From: Prevotellaceae bacterium
GTDB lineage: Bacteria; Bacteroidota; Bacteroidia; Bacteroidales; UBA932
NCBI GenBank assembly: GCA_031263585.1
Contig: JAISFN010000091.1
Location: 1 to 64,000 of the forward strand
Direction: 5' to 3'
DNA: 64,000 nucleotides
The notes beneath the pieces were generated by a model. The model was not told where the DNA came from and did not search any database. It saw only the letters and a program-made list of their open reading frames with translations. The first letter of the stretch is position 1. Each line of letters starts with the position of its first letter. A program made the position numbers and the translations under genes. Positions 45,429-53,204 of the stretch are shown one piece after another.

Positions 45429-48347
45429 CTATTGAAAAGCTATGGAGAATAGCGCTTCGGCTTGCACATTACCGTAATCCACCGGTTTTATCAGGCGTAT
45501 ACCCAACGATAGAGGGTAATTCAGCCGGAAAGCATTCCAGTCGAAAATAAGGTCGACGCCGAATGAACTTTGGTTTGTCCATCCGCTTTTTTCATTGGTC
45601 TGGTTGCGAGATATGTCATAAAACATATTCCCCCGTACACGTTTGATATAGGCTAACGAACCGATTGCAAAATCAGGACAGAACATATTAAACGAGTAGT
45701 CGGCTTTAAACATTAATTGCTGGCGGGTACGAACGTTGTAATCATAGCCTCGCGACTTATCCAATAGGCGTTTAGGCGTATAAAAGTATTTACCGTCAAC
45801 ATCCTGGTACTGGTAACCAAAACGCAGCATCAGTCCGTCGTTTCGTATAAATCCGGGGAGGTAAGTGGTAAGCCTTGCTACATACAAGCTCCCGAAATTT
45901 TCGGTATCGAAAGGTGTATTTAAATACTGCAAGCGGATTTGATAGCCCCACCGCGGCAAAATATCACGCTGGGCAAGCCTGCGATAATGGTAGTACCGCA
46001 ATTCGGCCAGCATGTGTTGAAAATCGCGTGGCTTTTTATTTCCGTATTGCTGGTAACGGTTATTGGTATAATAGTATGATACCGAAGGTTGAAAACCTTG
46101 GATATAATGATTACGGCTAAGGTTAAACGGAATGTAAACCCGGGTTTCGGCCTCTACCAGATTCCGGTTGGTAAACATCCCTCTGGCAACATCTTGATTG
46201 TCATTATCTTTTTCCCATTTAATATCAAACGTTTTGCCACCGTAATCAACATTCAGGTCGATAACCGGATACCAGCCCATGTAAATAAACGTAAACTTCC
46301 CGTGATGGTAGCCGTCTTCATAATACCATCCCGCCTGTGCAATGGCTGTGTTTAAAGTGTTTTGTGATAATATTGTCGCTCCGGGCTTTATAATTGTACT
46401 GAAATCGTCGGCCGACATATTTACTGTCTTAGCCATATCATAATAAAATGGCGCCCAACTGTGTATTTTAAAAAGATTCAAGCCTCGACGGTAAGGATGC
46501 GGTTCGAATTTTACAGGCTTTAACTTCATCGAATCCATGTTAAACTTCTCCTGATTTTTTATAATTCCGGCTAACGAGGATTCATATACCTGTTTAAAAT
46601 CGGCAGGTATAGCTGTCAAACTATCAAGCGGTACGGATGCGATACGGTAACCGTCTTTCTGATAATCGGAAAATACCAGCCGTTTTCGGTCGGCCGACAG
46701 TATGGGGTTGAAAACCCCGAAACGTGCCGATGTTAGTCGGTATGTTTGCAAATTAAGCGTATCGAGATAATATATATTATTGATTCCGTTTAATCCCGAT
46801 TCAAAAAATAACTTCCCGTCAATCAGTGCAGGCGATGTAATATTGGCGCTGGTAGGCCGCATTAAGCCGTACCAATGGCCGCTTTGCGTATCGAGTTGCA
46901 GTATGCTCAATCCCCTATCACTAACAGTAATTGCAATGATATTTCCGTTTGCCCCGAATGCCATGTCTTTTACAAATACATTCAATAGTACGGGGTAACG
47001 TTGCATTTCGGTTCCGTCATCCGCATTTAGCAAAATAATGCTACTTTCGCCCTCCGGGGATATTTGGGATACGGCAAGTTTTTCCCCTGTAGCGTCTGGA
47101 ACCGGAGTCAAATAACGCCGACGCGGTGCAAGTGTAACTATACGCTTCGTTTCCATGTCGTAATATTTTACCATGGCGTAATTCTCATGCTCCCAACGCA
47201 AGCCTGGTACATATTCCGACCAATATATTCTATTATTAATAAGTGCTATACGGCCATTTATACTCCCGATATAGCTTAAATGTTTTTCGCTTCCATTTTT
47301 CAAAAGCACTAACGAGTTAATATCCTGTAATCCCGATTTAAGCGCAATTACCGCAGAATCGTTCAATGCCTGTGGGTATTTGTACGCTGTGTAAAATTTC
47401 GATAACCCTGATACATACTCTAGTTTATCATTCATTGTTTCAGCATTATCGCCTGTTTTCCATTCCTCATGCAGGTAATCGAAAGTTTGCTTAAATAAAT
47501 CTTTGCTATTACTGCCCGTATAGTGCTTTAAGGCATTCGAAAAGGGAGGAATTGCATAAATACGGTTTGCATAACGAGTAGTTACCTTATCCCAGATATC
47601 GGCGCCGTACGCCTGCCTTGCATACGATGTTAAATGATAGCCCAATGCGTAATAATCGCCCGTGTAATTTTTATACGACCCTAAAAACCATTTTTCAAAC
47701 GAAAAAAATTCACCCGAAAACAGTTGAGTCCGGTAAATCATATTGAATTCGGGTAAGCGCCCGCGTCCACTGTTGGATAATGCTGTTTCAGTTGCTACAG
47801 CATCTCCCTCGAAAAACCACTTGGGAATACCGAAGGATGTAATGCCAGCGACCTGCTCGCCGATTACATAATACAACGGTTTGAATATACCCTGCATCAG
47901 CTTGGACGTTTGCATTACGTGCCTCGATTCATGTACAACCAGTTGCCTGTCCCAATTTTGGGCATAAAGGCTCGGTGAAGGGGTTATAACCAGTTCCATC
48001 CGGCGGGGAGCCCATGCTACCATTCCATTCGACAACATATTGCCAGGATGTAGCACTACCGGGAACTTCAACTTTTTAGACACAGCCATTGTTTGTTGTA
48101 TATGGGAGTAAACATTCTCTAAAAATACGGCATAACGGTATGCCATAGAGTCATTTCCTCGCGGGTACACCAATTTGTAATGGTCCGTGCGAACAATATC
48201 CCATTTAAGCCGTGCAGGATCGGAGCCATAGTTCAAAAATTGCGCTTTTGTAGGTGTATTATAAATCAATATGCAAACTGCAATTAGAAGTGTATGTATT
48301 AGTAGTTTGCCTTCCTTTGTACTAAAATAACGGTATATAATCAGCAT
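45429..48347 (-). CDS. Outer-membrane protein with HExxH domain, beta-propeller and C-terminal barrel
   Basis: A 972-residue exported protein (signal segment about 14-35, ending near PTKAQ). Residues 40-290 form a metallopeptidase-like domain: VVHESRHVMQ gives HExxH (H139, E140, H143) and PKWFFEGDAVATET gives a gluzincin-like third ligand (E180). Residues about 300-620 contain TolB/WD40-like beta-propeller repeats (RRYLTPVPDATGEKLAVSQI, PILSADRKRLVFSDY). The last 300 residues have alternating aromatic strands ending RLIKPVDYGNVQAEALFSIAFQ, as in an outer-membrane barrel. The family occurs across Bacteroidota without a known substrate. A surface or periplasmic peptidase is an inference. Confidence 0.78.
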   Translation of the reverse strand: MLIIYRYFSTKEGKLLIHTLLIAVCILIYNTPTKAQFLNYGSDPARLKWDIVRTDHYKLVYPRGNDSMAYRYAVFLENVYSHIQQTMAVSKKLKFPVVLHPGNMLSNGMVAWAPRRMELVITPSPSLYAQNWDRQLVVHESRHVMQTSKLMQGIFKPLYYVIGEQVAGITSFGIPKWFFEGDAVATETALSNSGRGRLPEFNMIYRTQLFSGEFFSFEKWFLGSYKNYTGDYYALGYHLTSYARQAYGADIWDKVTTRYANRIYAIPPFSNALKHYTGSNSKDLFKQTFDYLHEEWKTGDNAETMNDKLEYVSGLSKFYTAYKYPQALNDSAVIALKSGLQDINSLVLLKNGSEKHLSYIGSINGRIALINNRIYWSEYVPGLRWEHENYAMVKYYDMETKRIVTLAPRRRYLTPVPDATGEKLAVSQISPEGESSIILLNADDGTEMQRYPVLLNVFVKDMAFGANGNIIAITVSDRGLSILQLDTQSGHWYGLMRPTSANITSPALIDGKLFFESGLNGINNIYYLDTLNLQTYRLTSARFGVFNPILSADRKRLVFSDYQKDGYRIASVPLDSLTAIPADFKQVYESSLAGIIKNQEKFNMDSMKLKPVKFEPHPYRRGLNLFKIHSWAPFYYDMAKTVNMSADDFSTIIKPGATILSQNTLNTAIAQAGWYYEDGYHHGKFTFIYMGWYPVIDLNVDYGGKTFDIKWEKDNDNQDVARGMFTNRNLVEAETRVYIPFNLSRNHYIQGFQPSVSYYYTNNRYQQYGNKKPRDFQHMLAELRYYHYRRLAQRDILPRWGYQIRLQYLNTPFDTENFGSLYVARLTTYLPGFIRNDGLMLRFGYQYQDVDGKYFYTPKRLLDKSRGYDYNVRTRQQLMFKADYSFNMFCPDFAIGSLAYIKRVRGNMFYDISRNQTNEKSGWTNQSSFGVDLIFDWNAFRLNYPLSLGIRLIKPVDYGNVQAEALFSIAFQ

Positions 48348-48422
48348 GATATCCTGTTTTACTTTATGAGCAAAATTACCTAAAAAATAAACAAGTGGGC
48401 ATTCTCCTTAGGTCTGCCGCAT

Positions 48423-48634
48423 CTAATTTATCAAGAGTTTGCTTAGGTATTTATTATCCCATCCTGCTTTTAATCGTTTGCTTCTCACTCCGACCTTCGT
48501 TGTTTTCTCATTTTTAAGCAGGTTCAAGACAATGCAGTTCAGGATAGAGTAATTTTGAGCGGCAAACCCGGATCTTCTACGACTGTTATCCTCATCAAAG
48601 GCCGCGTCAAGCGCCCGATGCAGGGACTTTTCGC
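48423..48634 (-). pseudogene. C-terminal remnant of an ISAs1-family transposase
   Basis: The minus strand reads KSLHRALDAAFDEDNSRRRS, then AAQNYSILNCIVLNLLKNEK and RLKAGWDNKYLSKLL, the tail of ISAs1 transposases. Homology stops at the left end of the first attC-like element (48636). Sequence upstream of it in the same frame is not transposase, so the cassette array and the IS share a sharp junction. Confidence 0.82.
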
Positions 48635-48635
48635 T

Positions 48636-48776
48636 GCCAGCCGCCAACTGCCTGCCTGCTTTCAGGCGGGGTGAAAGCGTGGTTTGCAACTTTTGCCACC
48701 CGCATTACCTTCGGCATCGGTGGACAGTGAAGCGCACCGCAACCCGCCCAAAAAGCAGCTGGCGGCACGTTAGCGG
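48636..48776 (+). repeat. attC-like palindromic element 1
   Basis: It starts with GCCAGCCGCCAAC (48636-48648) and ends with CGTTAGCGG (48768-48776). The arms GCCTGCTTTCAGGCGGG and CCCGCCCAAAAAGCAGC pair with mismatches, as do CCGCCAAC and GTTAGCGG. Complementarity continues outward into GACTTTTCGCTGC / GCAGCGAAAAGTC. It has the length, polarity and imperfect-stem design of integron attC sites. Confidence 0.6.
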
Positions 48777-48847
48777 CAAGCAGCGAAAAGTCCTGCGAAA
48801 ATTGGAACTGATACCAAATAAAAATGCTAACTTTGCAAACAAGATAG

Positions 48848-49642
48848 ATGATTGAAAAACAAATGATAGACGAGTACTTAAATAAGATAATCTGTGGAGA
48901 TTGCTTGGAAACAATGAGAAAAATGCCAAGCAATTCGATTGATTTGGTTGTAACTTCACCGCCGTACAATTTAAAAAATTCCACAGGGAATGGAATGAAA
49001 TCTTGTACAACAAGTGGAAAATGGGCAGGCGCAGCATTACAAAACGGCTACACCCATCACGATGATTGTATGCCACACGAAGAATATGTGGAATGGCAAC
49101 GAAATTGTTTGGCCGAAATGTTCCGACTGATTAAGGACCATGGTGCAATCTTTTACAATCATAAATGGCGTGTACAGGATGGTTTATTGCAAGACAGACA
49201 AGATATTGTAACGGGATTGCCTGTTCGACAAATTATTATTTGGCGACGAAAAGGCGGAATCAATTTCAATCCCGGATATTTTTTGCCGACTTACGAAGTT
49301 ATTTACTTGATTGCTAAGCCGAATTTCAAACTTGCCCCTAAAGCTAATGCGTATGGTGATGTTTGGGAATTTACCCAAGAAATAAAAAACGGACATCCTG
49401 CACCATTTCCGGTCGCATTAATAGACAGAATCATTGAGTCAACGAATGCTCGAACTATTTTAGACCCATTTATGGGAAGCGGAACTACGGCTATTGTAGC
49501 AATGGGATTGAAACGCGATTACATAGGTATTGATTTATCGCCCGAATATTGCGAAATGGCAGAAAAACGAATAGATAAAAACAAGAAACAGAGCGAATTA
49601 TTAAAGTTTAAGATTCCCACACTTTTCGAACAACAAATATGA
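48848..49642 (+). CDS. Beta-class DNA methyltransferase (probable m4C) of a type II R-M system
   Basis: A 264-residue SAM-dependent methyltransferase. The catalytic motif IV is TSPPYN (36-41) and comes before motif I DPFMGSGTT (206-214), so the motif order is that of the beta class. TSPPY is common in N4-cytosine enzymes, although N6-adenine cannot be excluded. It should protect the DNA against the endonuclease encoded next to it; the two genes overlap by 4 bp (ATGA). The start could be 48848 or the ATG at 48863. The pair lies between two attC-like elements, as a gene cassette would. Confidence 0.88.
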   Translation: MIEKQMIDEYLNKIICGDCLETMRKMPSNSIDLVVTSPPYNLKNSTGNGMKSCTTSGKWAGAALQNGYTHHDDCMPHEEYVEWQRNCLAEMFRLIKDHGAIFYNHKWRVQDGLLQDRQDIVTGLPVRQIIIWRRKGGINFNPGYFLPTYEVIYLIAKPNFKLAPKANAYGDVWEFTQEIKNGHPAPFPVALIDRIIESTNARTILDPFMGSGTTAIVAMGLKRDYIGIDLSPEYCEMAEKRIDKNKKQSELLKFKIPTLFEQQI

Positions 49643-50424
49643 AACTATACACAAAAGAAAATCTAATCAAAGAATTTCAGAAGATTGCCAAACAAGGTTG
49701 GATTGAAAATGCCCGACACGGAAATGCCGGTGGAATCGGCAATACGCTTGAAGATTTGTTAGGTATTGAGGAAAACAATTTGCCGATACCCAATGCGGCT
49801 GAGTGGGAATTGAAATCACAACGATTAAATACAAGTTCTTTGACAACGCTTTTTCATATCGAACCTTCACCACGAGCGATTAAATTTGTTCCGCAAGTTT
49901 TGCTCTTGAATTATGGTTGGAAACATCAAGAAGCGGGCAAGAAATATTCTGATGATGAAATGAGTTTTCGTCAAACCATTCACGGAAATTCGCCAAGCGA
50001 TAGAGGCTTTATGGTGAAAATTGACAGAGAAAATCGGAAAGTGCTGATTTCTTTTGACCACACAAAAGTGGCAGAAAAACACGCTGATTGGCTGAAACAA
50101 GTAAAGAAGAAAATCGGATTGAGTGAATTAAATCCGCAACCATATTGGGGTTTCGACGATTTAGCAAGCAAGGAGGGAACAAAACTCTTGAATTGCTTTT
50201 ATGTACAAGCCGATATTAAAAAAGAAGACGGCAAAGAATTTTACAACTATTGCAAAGTGCTAATGTTACAAAAATTCAATTTTGACGGATTTTTAGCTGA
50301 ACTCGAAAAAGGGAACATTTTAGTTGATTTTGACGCTCGAACCGGACATAATCACGGAACAAAATTTCGCTTGAGACAAAACTGTTTGCCCAATTTGTAT
50401 GAAACTGTAAAGGCCGTTATTTAA
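49639..50424 (+). CDS. MvaI/BcnI-family type II restriction endonuclease
   Basis: A 261-residue protein with the MvaI/BcnI fold signature. GGIGNTLEDLLGIEENNLPIP (31-51) is followed by AAEWELKSQR (53-62), which supplies the (D/E)xK nuclease residues (E57, K59). FHIEPSPRA, QTIHGNSPSDRGFMVKIDRE and GFDDLASKEGTKLLNC agree with the family. MvaI cuts CCWGG and BcnI CCSGG as monomers; specificity here is therefore expected to be a CCNGG-like site (inference). It overlaps the methyltransferase by 4 bp, which ensures co-expression. The stop is 15 bp before the second attC-like element. Confidence 0.88.
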   Translation: MKLYTKENLIKEFQKIAKQGWIENARHGNAGGIGNTLEDLLGIEENNLPIPNAAEWELKSQRLNTSSLTTLFHIEPSPRAIKFVPQVLLLNYGWKHQEAGKKYSDDEMSFRQTIHGNSPSDRGFMVKIDRENRKVLISFDHTKVAEKHADWLKQVKKKIGLSELNPQPYWGFDDLASKEGTKLLNCFYVQADIKKEDGKEFYNYCKVLMLQKFNFDGFLAELEKGNILVDFDARTGHNHGTKFRLRQNCLPNLYETVKAVI

Positions 50425-50438
50425 CGACATACAGGAAA

Positions 50439-50577
50439 GCCAGCCGCTAACTTATGGTCTGCTGCCATTGCCTTGTGATATTTTGAAAGTTCGGCGCTCG
50501 TCCGAACTTTTGTCGTATATGAAAGGTTTGTCTCTCGTAGAAACACGGCAACAGCAGCAACCATCAAACCGTTGGAC
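50439..50577 (+). repeat. attC-like palindromic element 2
   Basis: The left box is GCCAGCCGCTAAC (50439-50451) and the right box CGTTGGAC (50570-50577, a perfect GTTRRRY). ATGGTCTGCTG..TTGCC pairs with GGCAACAGCAGCAACCAT. The centre is a perfect 9-bp hairpin AAAGTTCGG/CCGAACTTT. Length is 139 bp. Confidence 0.65.
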
Positions 50578-50589
50578 ATTCCTGCAAAA

Positions 50590-50835
50590 ATGATTGGCTA
50601 TTGTTACGGACAAAAGTATAGTGAATTAGTTTGCACACTCATTCCGTCCAAAAAAGGACTTAAATTTGGTTTTTACAAAGGCGTGGACTTGACTGACCCA
50701 GACAAATTGTTGCAAGGAGACGGCAAACTTTTCCGATATGTAGAAATCAAGACACAGGACGACATAAAAACCAAACAATTGACAACATTGCTGAAAGAAG
50801 CCTTTAAAGCATACAAAATCCGAAACGACAAATGA
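50590..50835 (+). CDS. DUF1801-type small protein, N-terminally truncated
   Basis: An 81-residue protein starting at ATG 50590 (MIGYCYGQKYSEL). KFGFYKGVDLTDPDKLLQGDGK and RYVEIKTQDDI match the conserved C-terminal two thirds of DUF1801 (YdhG-like) proteins, whose fold resembles frataxin/YjbR. The usual first 20-30 residues are missing. An in-frame TTG at 50572 lies within the attC-like right box, so the gene seems cut at the cassette boundary. It ends 4 bp after the start of the next gene, giving an ATGA-type overlap. The function of the family is unknown. Confidence 0.65.
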   Translation: MIGYCYGQKYSELVCTLIPSKKGLKFGFYKGVDLTDPDKLLQGDGKLFRYVEIKTQDDIKTKQLTTLLKEAFKAYKIRNDK

Positions 50836-51299
50836 ATGTAACACCATTGTTTAAGAAACTGAATTTCAAACAACACAAAGAAATTCTTATTTTAAATTCT
50901 CCGACAGAATTTGAAGCGGAGTTAAAAGCAATGCAGGACTGCACGAAAATTAAAACAGACATCAAAAGCATTAGTAATATTGAGTTTGTTTTGGCTTTCA
51001 TCAAAACACAACCTGAAATTGACAAAATCGCACCACTTATTGACAAAAAACTAAACGGGGATGGAATTGTTTGGTTTGCTTATCCGAAAGGCACTTCCAA
51101 AAAGTATAAAACAGAAATAAATAGGGACAAGGGTTGGGACATACTTGGGAAAGCGGACTTTGAAACAGTAAGACAAGTTGCAATAGATGACGATTGGAGT
51201 GCATTACGTTTTAGAAAAGTAGAATTTATTAAGACAATGAACAGAAGAACGGACTTCGCTATGACAAAAGGTGGAAAAACAAAAACTGCCAGCCACTAA
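50832..51299 (+). CDS. Conserved hypothetical protein with WSALRFR motif
   Basis: A 155-residue soluble protein. The N-terminus has LNFKQHKEILILNSPTEFEA. The middle contains FVLAFIKTQPEIDKIAPLI and the end GIVWFAYPKGTSKKYKTEIN, RDKGWDIL and VAIDDDWSALRFR. I recognise the pattern as a widespread hypothetical family often found beside DUF1801 genes, without a secure name or function. It overlaps the DUF1801-like gene by 4 bp, and its TAA stop lies inside the left box of the third attC-like element, so it closes the second cassette. Confidence 0.7.
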   Translation: MNVTPLFKKLNFKQHKEILILNSPTEFEAELKAMQDCTKIKTDIKSISNIEFVLAFIKTQPEIDKIAPLIDKKLNGDGIVWFAYPKGTSKKYKTEINRDKGWDILGKADFETVRQVAIDDDWSALRFRKVEFIKTMNRRTDFAMTKGGKTKTASH

Positions 51300-51425
51300 C
51301 ATCGTATTGGCAATAGGCGGGCTGAACGGCTTCGTATCAGTGGAAGTGCAAAACTCAACTTCTGTTCTTCGATTGAACGTTAGTGCTAAAAATCCCGCCC
51401 ATCGCCAATACGCGACCCGTTAGGC
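51288..51425 (+). repeat. attC-like palindromic element 3
   Basis: The left box is GCCAGCCACTAAC (51288-51300) and the right box CGTTAGGC (51418-51425, perfect GTTRRRY). TCGTATTGGCAATAGGCGGG pairs with CCCGCCCATCGCCAATACGCGA, leaving small bulges. The stop codon of the preceding gene overlaps the left box. Length is 138 bp. Confidence 0.68.
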
Positions 51426-51707
51426 GGTAAGCTCATGAAACCAAATAAACTTTATCGTTATTTACAATTTACACTGCAAATAAAAATTTTCGTATCTTTG
51501 TCTCAAGCTAATCAACCTGCTCAAAGCGGAGCGAATTGGTGAAGTTAATTCGTTACTTATCCATTACCTGTTCTGAGTTTATAGAGTCTTAAAACTCTTA
51601 TTCATAAGGGAATAAATCAAAGGTATAGGCTTTTTTCTATATCGTTACCCATTGATACTTTTCTTATCTTTAAATATCTACTATTCAGTAGATTATTTTC
51701 CAATTTT
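51426..51707. other. Intergenic stretch with an orphan promoter
   Basis: TATCTTTG at 51493-51500 matches the Bacteroidota -7 box but is followed by no intact gene. A small AGAGTCTTAAAACTCT hairpin lies at 51585-51600. It may be the former promoter of lysA, whose 3' stub follows. Confidence 0.4.
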
Positions 51708-51833
51708 GAACTTTCCGAAACACAACGGGATGATTTGATGGCCGTTCGTACAGCCGGGACCTATGGCGAAATTATGGCATCGCAATATAATCTGCGTAAG
51801 TTGCTCCATAGCTATTACTCCGGCGAATTATAA
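51708..51833 (+). pseudogene. lysA: 3' stub of lysA (diaminopimelate decarboxylase)
   Basis: Forty-one codons read ELSETQRDDLMAVRTAGTYG then EIMASQYNLRKLLHSYYSGE and a TAA, the C-terminal end of LysA with the AGxYGEIMASQYN signature. No other part of the gene is present here. Its body was apparently lost, perhaps when the cassette array or a repeat recombined. A working lysA must exist elsewhere if lysine and peptidoglycan are made. Confidence 0.75.
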
Positions 51834-51835
51834 AA

Positions 51836-51875
51836 CAAAAGCAGGAGGCAAAATACTCACCTCCTCTTTCTTTTG
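51836..51875 (-). terminator. Terminator of the GPx gene
   Basis: On the minus strand AAGAGGAGG and CCTCCT form a stem with a loop TGAGTATTTTG, followed by GCTTTTGTTTT. It lies 14 bp past the stop. Confidence 0.8.
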
Positions 51876-51888
51876 TACTGAATAACAA

Positions 51889-52431
51889 TCATTTTCTGGT
51901 AATCCAATTCACTATTTTATCACTGGTAGGGCTTTCTTTCGGATGAACCGAATCTACCAGATTACCATTTTCATCAATTAAAAATTTTTGAAAATTCCAA
52001 ATTACAGGAGCGTCCATTACTCTGTTTTCACTTTTTTCGGTTAGCCATTTATACAACGGATCAATATCATCTCCCTTCACCGATATTTTTTCCATCATGG
52101 GGAAAGTTACACCGTAATTTGTCGTACAAAATTCCTTGATTTCGGCATTTGTTCCTGGCTCCTGCGCCCCGAAATTATTTGCGGGGAAACCGATAATTTC
52201 AAGATTATCGCCGCCATACTGTTGGTACAGCGCTTCCAAATCCTTATATTGAGGGGTTAAGCCGCATTTGGAAGCTACATTAACAACCAATACTTTTTTG
52301 CCCTTCAATCCCGATAAATCAAAATCGCTTCCATCAATAGCCTTTACTTTAAAATCGTAAAACGATTTTCCGGTCTGAGCCATCACAAGTACAGGCAACA
52401 TCACTAAAATAACAATTACAATTTTTTTCAT
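51889..52431 (-). CDS. Glutathione peroxidase-family thiol peroxidase, exported
   Basis: A 180-residue GPx-fold protein with a cleavable signal (MKKIVIVILVMLPVLVMAQ). The peroxidatic Cys lies in VNVASKCGLTPQY, and the second motif GFPANNFGAQEPGTNAEI and WNFQKFLID complete the catalytic tetrad region. Cysteine GPx enzymes of bacteria usually use thioredoxin-like partners to reduce peroxides. The signal peptide places it in the periplasm, which is less common than the cytoplasmic BtuE form. The gene stands alone with its own terminator. Confidence 0.92.
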   Translation of the reverse strand: MKKIVIVILVMLPVLVMAQTGKSFYDFKVKAIDGSDFDLSGLKGKKVLVVNVASKCGLTPQYKDLEALYQQYGGDNLEIIGFPANNFGAQEPGTNAEIKEFCTTNYGVTFPMMEKISVKGDDIDPLYKWLTEKSENRVMDAPVIWNFQKFLIDENGNLVDSVHPKESPTSDKIVNWITRK

Positions 52432-52479
52432 ACTTCCTTTTATTTAAAACTTTTAATTAAACAAAAAATCAAGGATCAA

Positions 52480-52636
52480 TGTAAATATTCGGTGGAGTGA
52501 TTGCTGTGTTTAAGGTGGTTGATTTAATACTTGTTTATTCGTGTAAATTTTTAACCACGAGGTTCGCAGCGATTTCACAAGGAACACAAGGATTGTGAGC
52601 TTTGCGTAAAGACTCTGTGGACCTTGTGGTTAAATA
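52480..52636. repeat. Class C dispersed repeat, copy 2, with palindromic arms
   Basis: TGTAAATATTCGGTGGAG opens the copy. Arms TAACCACGAGGTTCGCAG (52552-52569) and CTCTGTGGACCTTGTGGTTA (52613-52632) are imperfect complements. The intervening TTCACAAGGAACACAAGGAT is the reverse complement of part of 38870-38915. Confidence 0.75.
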
Positions 52637-52752
52637 ATGACGCTCTTGTTCTGTTTTCATCTACGCCTATTTTTTACATTGATGCTAAATTAAGCTGTAA
52701 ATGTAATAAAATAATATACGCAAGTATAACAACATCATCAAAATATAAGGCA

Positions 52753-52812
52753 AACGCATAAAATTATAGTTTATGCTGGATTGCTTTGCCTATGGCTTAT
52801 AATGACATTTCT
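52753..52812 (+). repeat. Class B dispersed repeat, copy 3
   Basis: GCATAAAATTATAGTTTATG then CTGGATTGCTTTGCCTATGG and TAATGACATTTC follow the class B pattern, including the AATGACA end missing from the other copies. Confidence 0.6.
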
Positions 52813-53135
52813 AGTAAATATTTGATTAATATACACTTCTCTGAATAAATAGTAATCCAATTTTTCCGCATCTTTTTTAATGTTTTCAATTTGTACAATT
52901 GCTGTCTATGTGTCTGCTCCTTATTTTTTTCATGATTGTATTCCTCTTTATTTTTCAACATGGTAAAAAAACTGTCGCTATTTTCTGGCTACAGCTTTAA
53001 TCGCCGTTTTAGAACCTTTATAAACCGATAACTTTGTTGCAACGGTAATTTAAATATATTATTAGCATAGCCTTCTTGTTTACTGTCAGGCAATTTTATA
53101 AGAGTCAGGCCTACTTGTCAAGGTAAATATATTCG

Positions 53136-53182
53136 GTGGTGTTCTCCAAAGTATGCAAACTTCGACAAAACCGAAATTGATG
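53136..53182 (-). repeat. 47-bp repeat, inverted partner of 39224-39270
   Basis: GGTGGTGTTCTCCAAAGTATG and GACAAAACCGAAATTGATG are the reverse complement of the copy at 39224-39270. It begins with the AAATATATTCGGTGGTG motif also related to class C. Confidence 0.7.
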
Positions 53183-53204
53183 TATAAGCTTGCAAAGTCC
53201 GGTT

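Noticed and set aside
48607-49076. Minus-strand frames of about 125 codons over the methyltransferase start
   Set aside because: They run through the attC-like palindrome and antisense to the methyltransferase and carry no domain.
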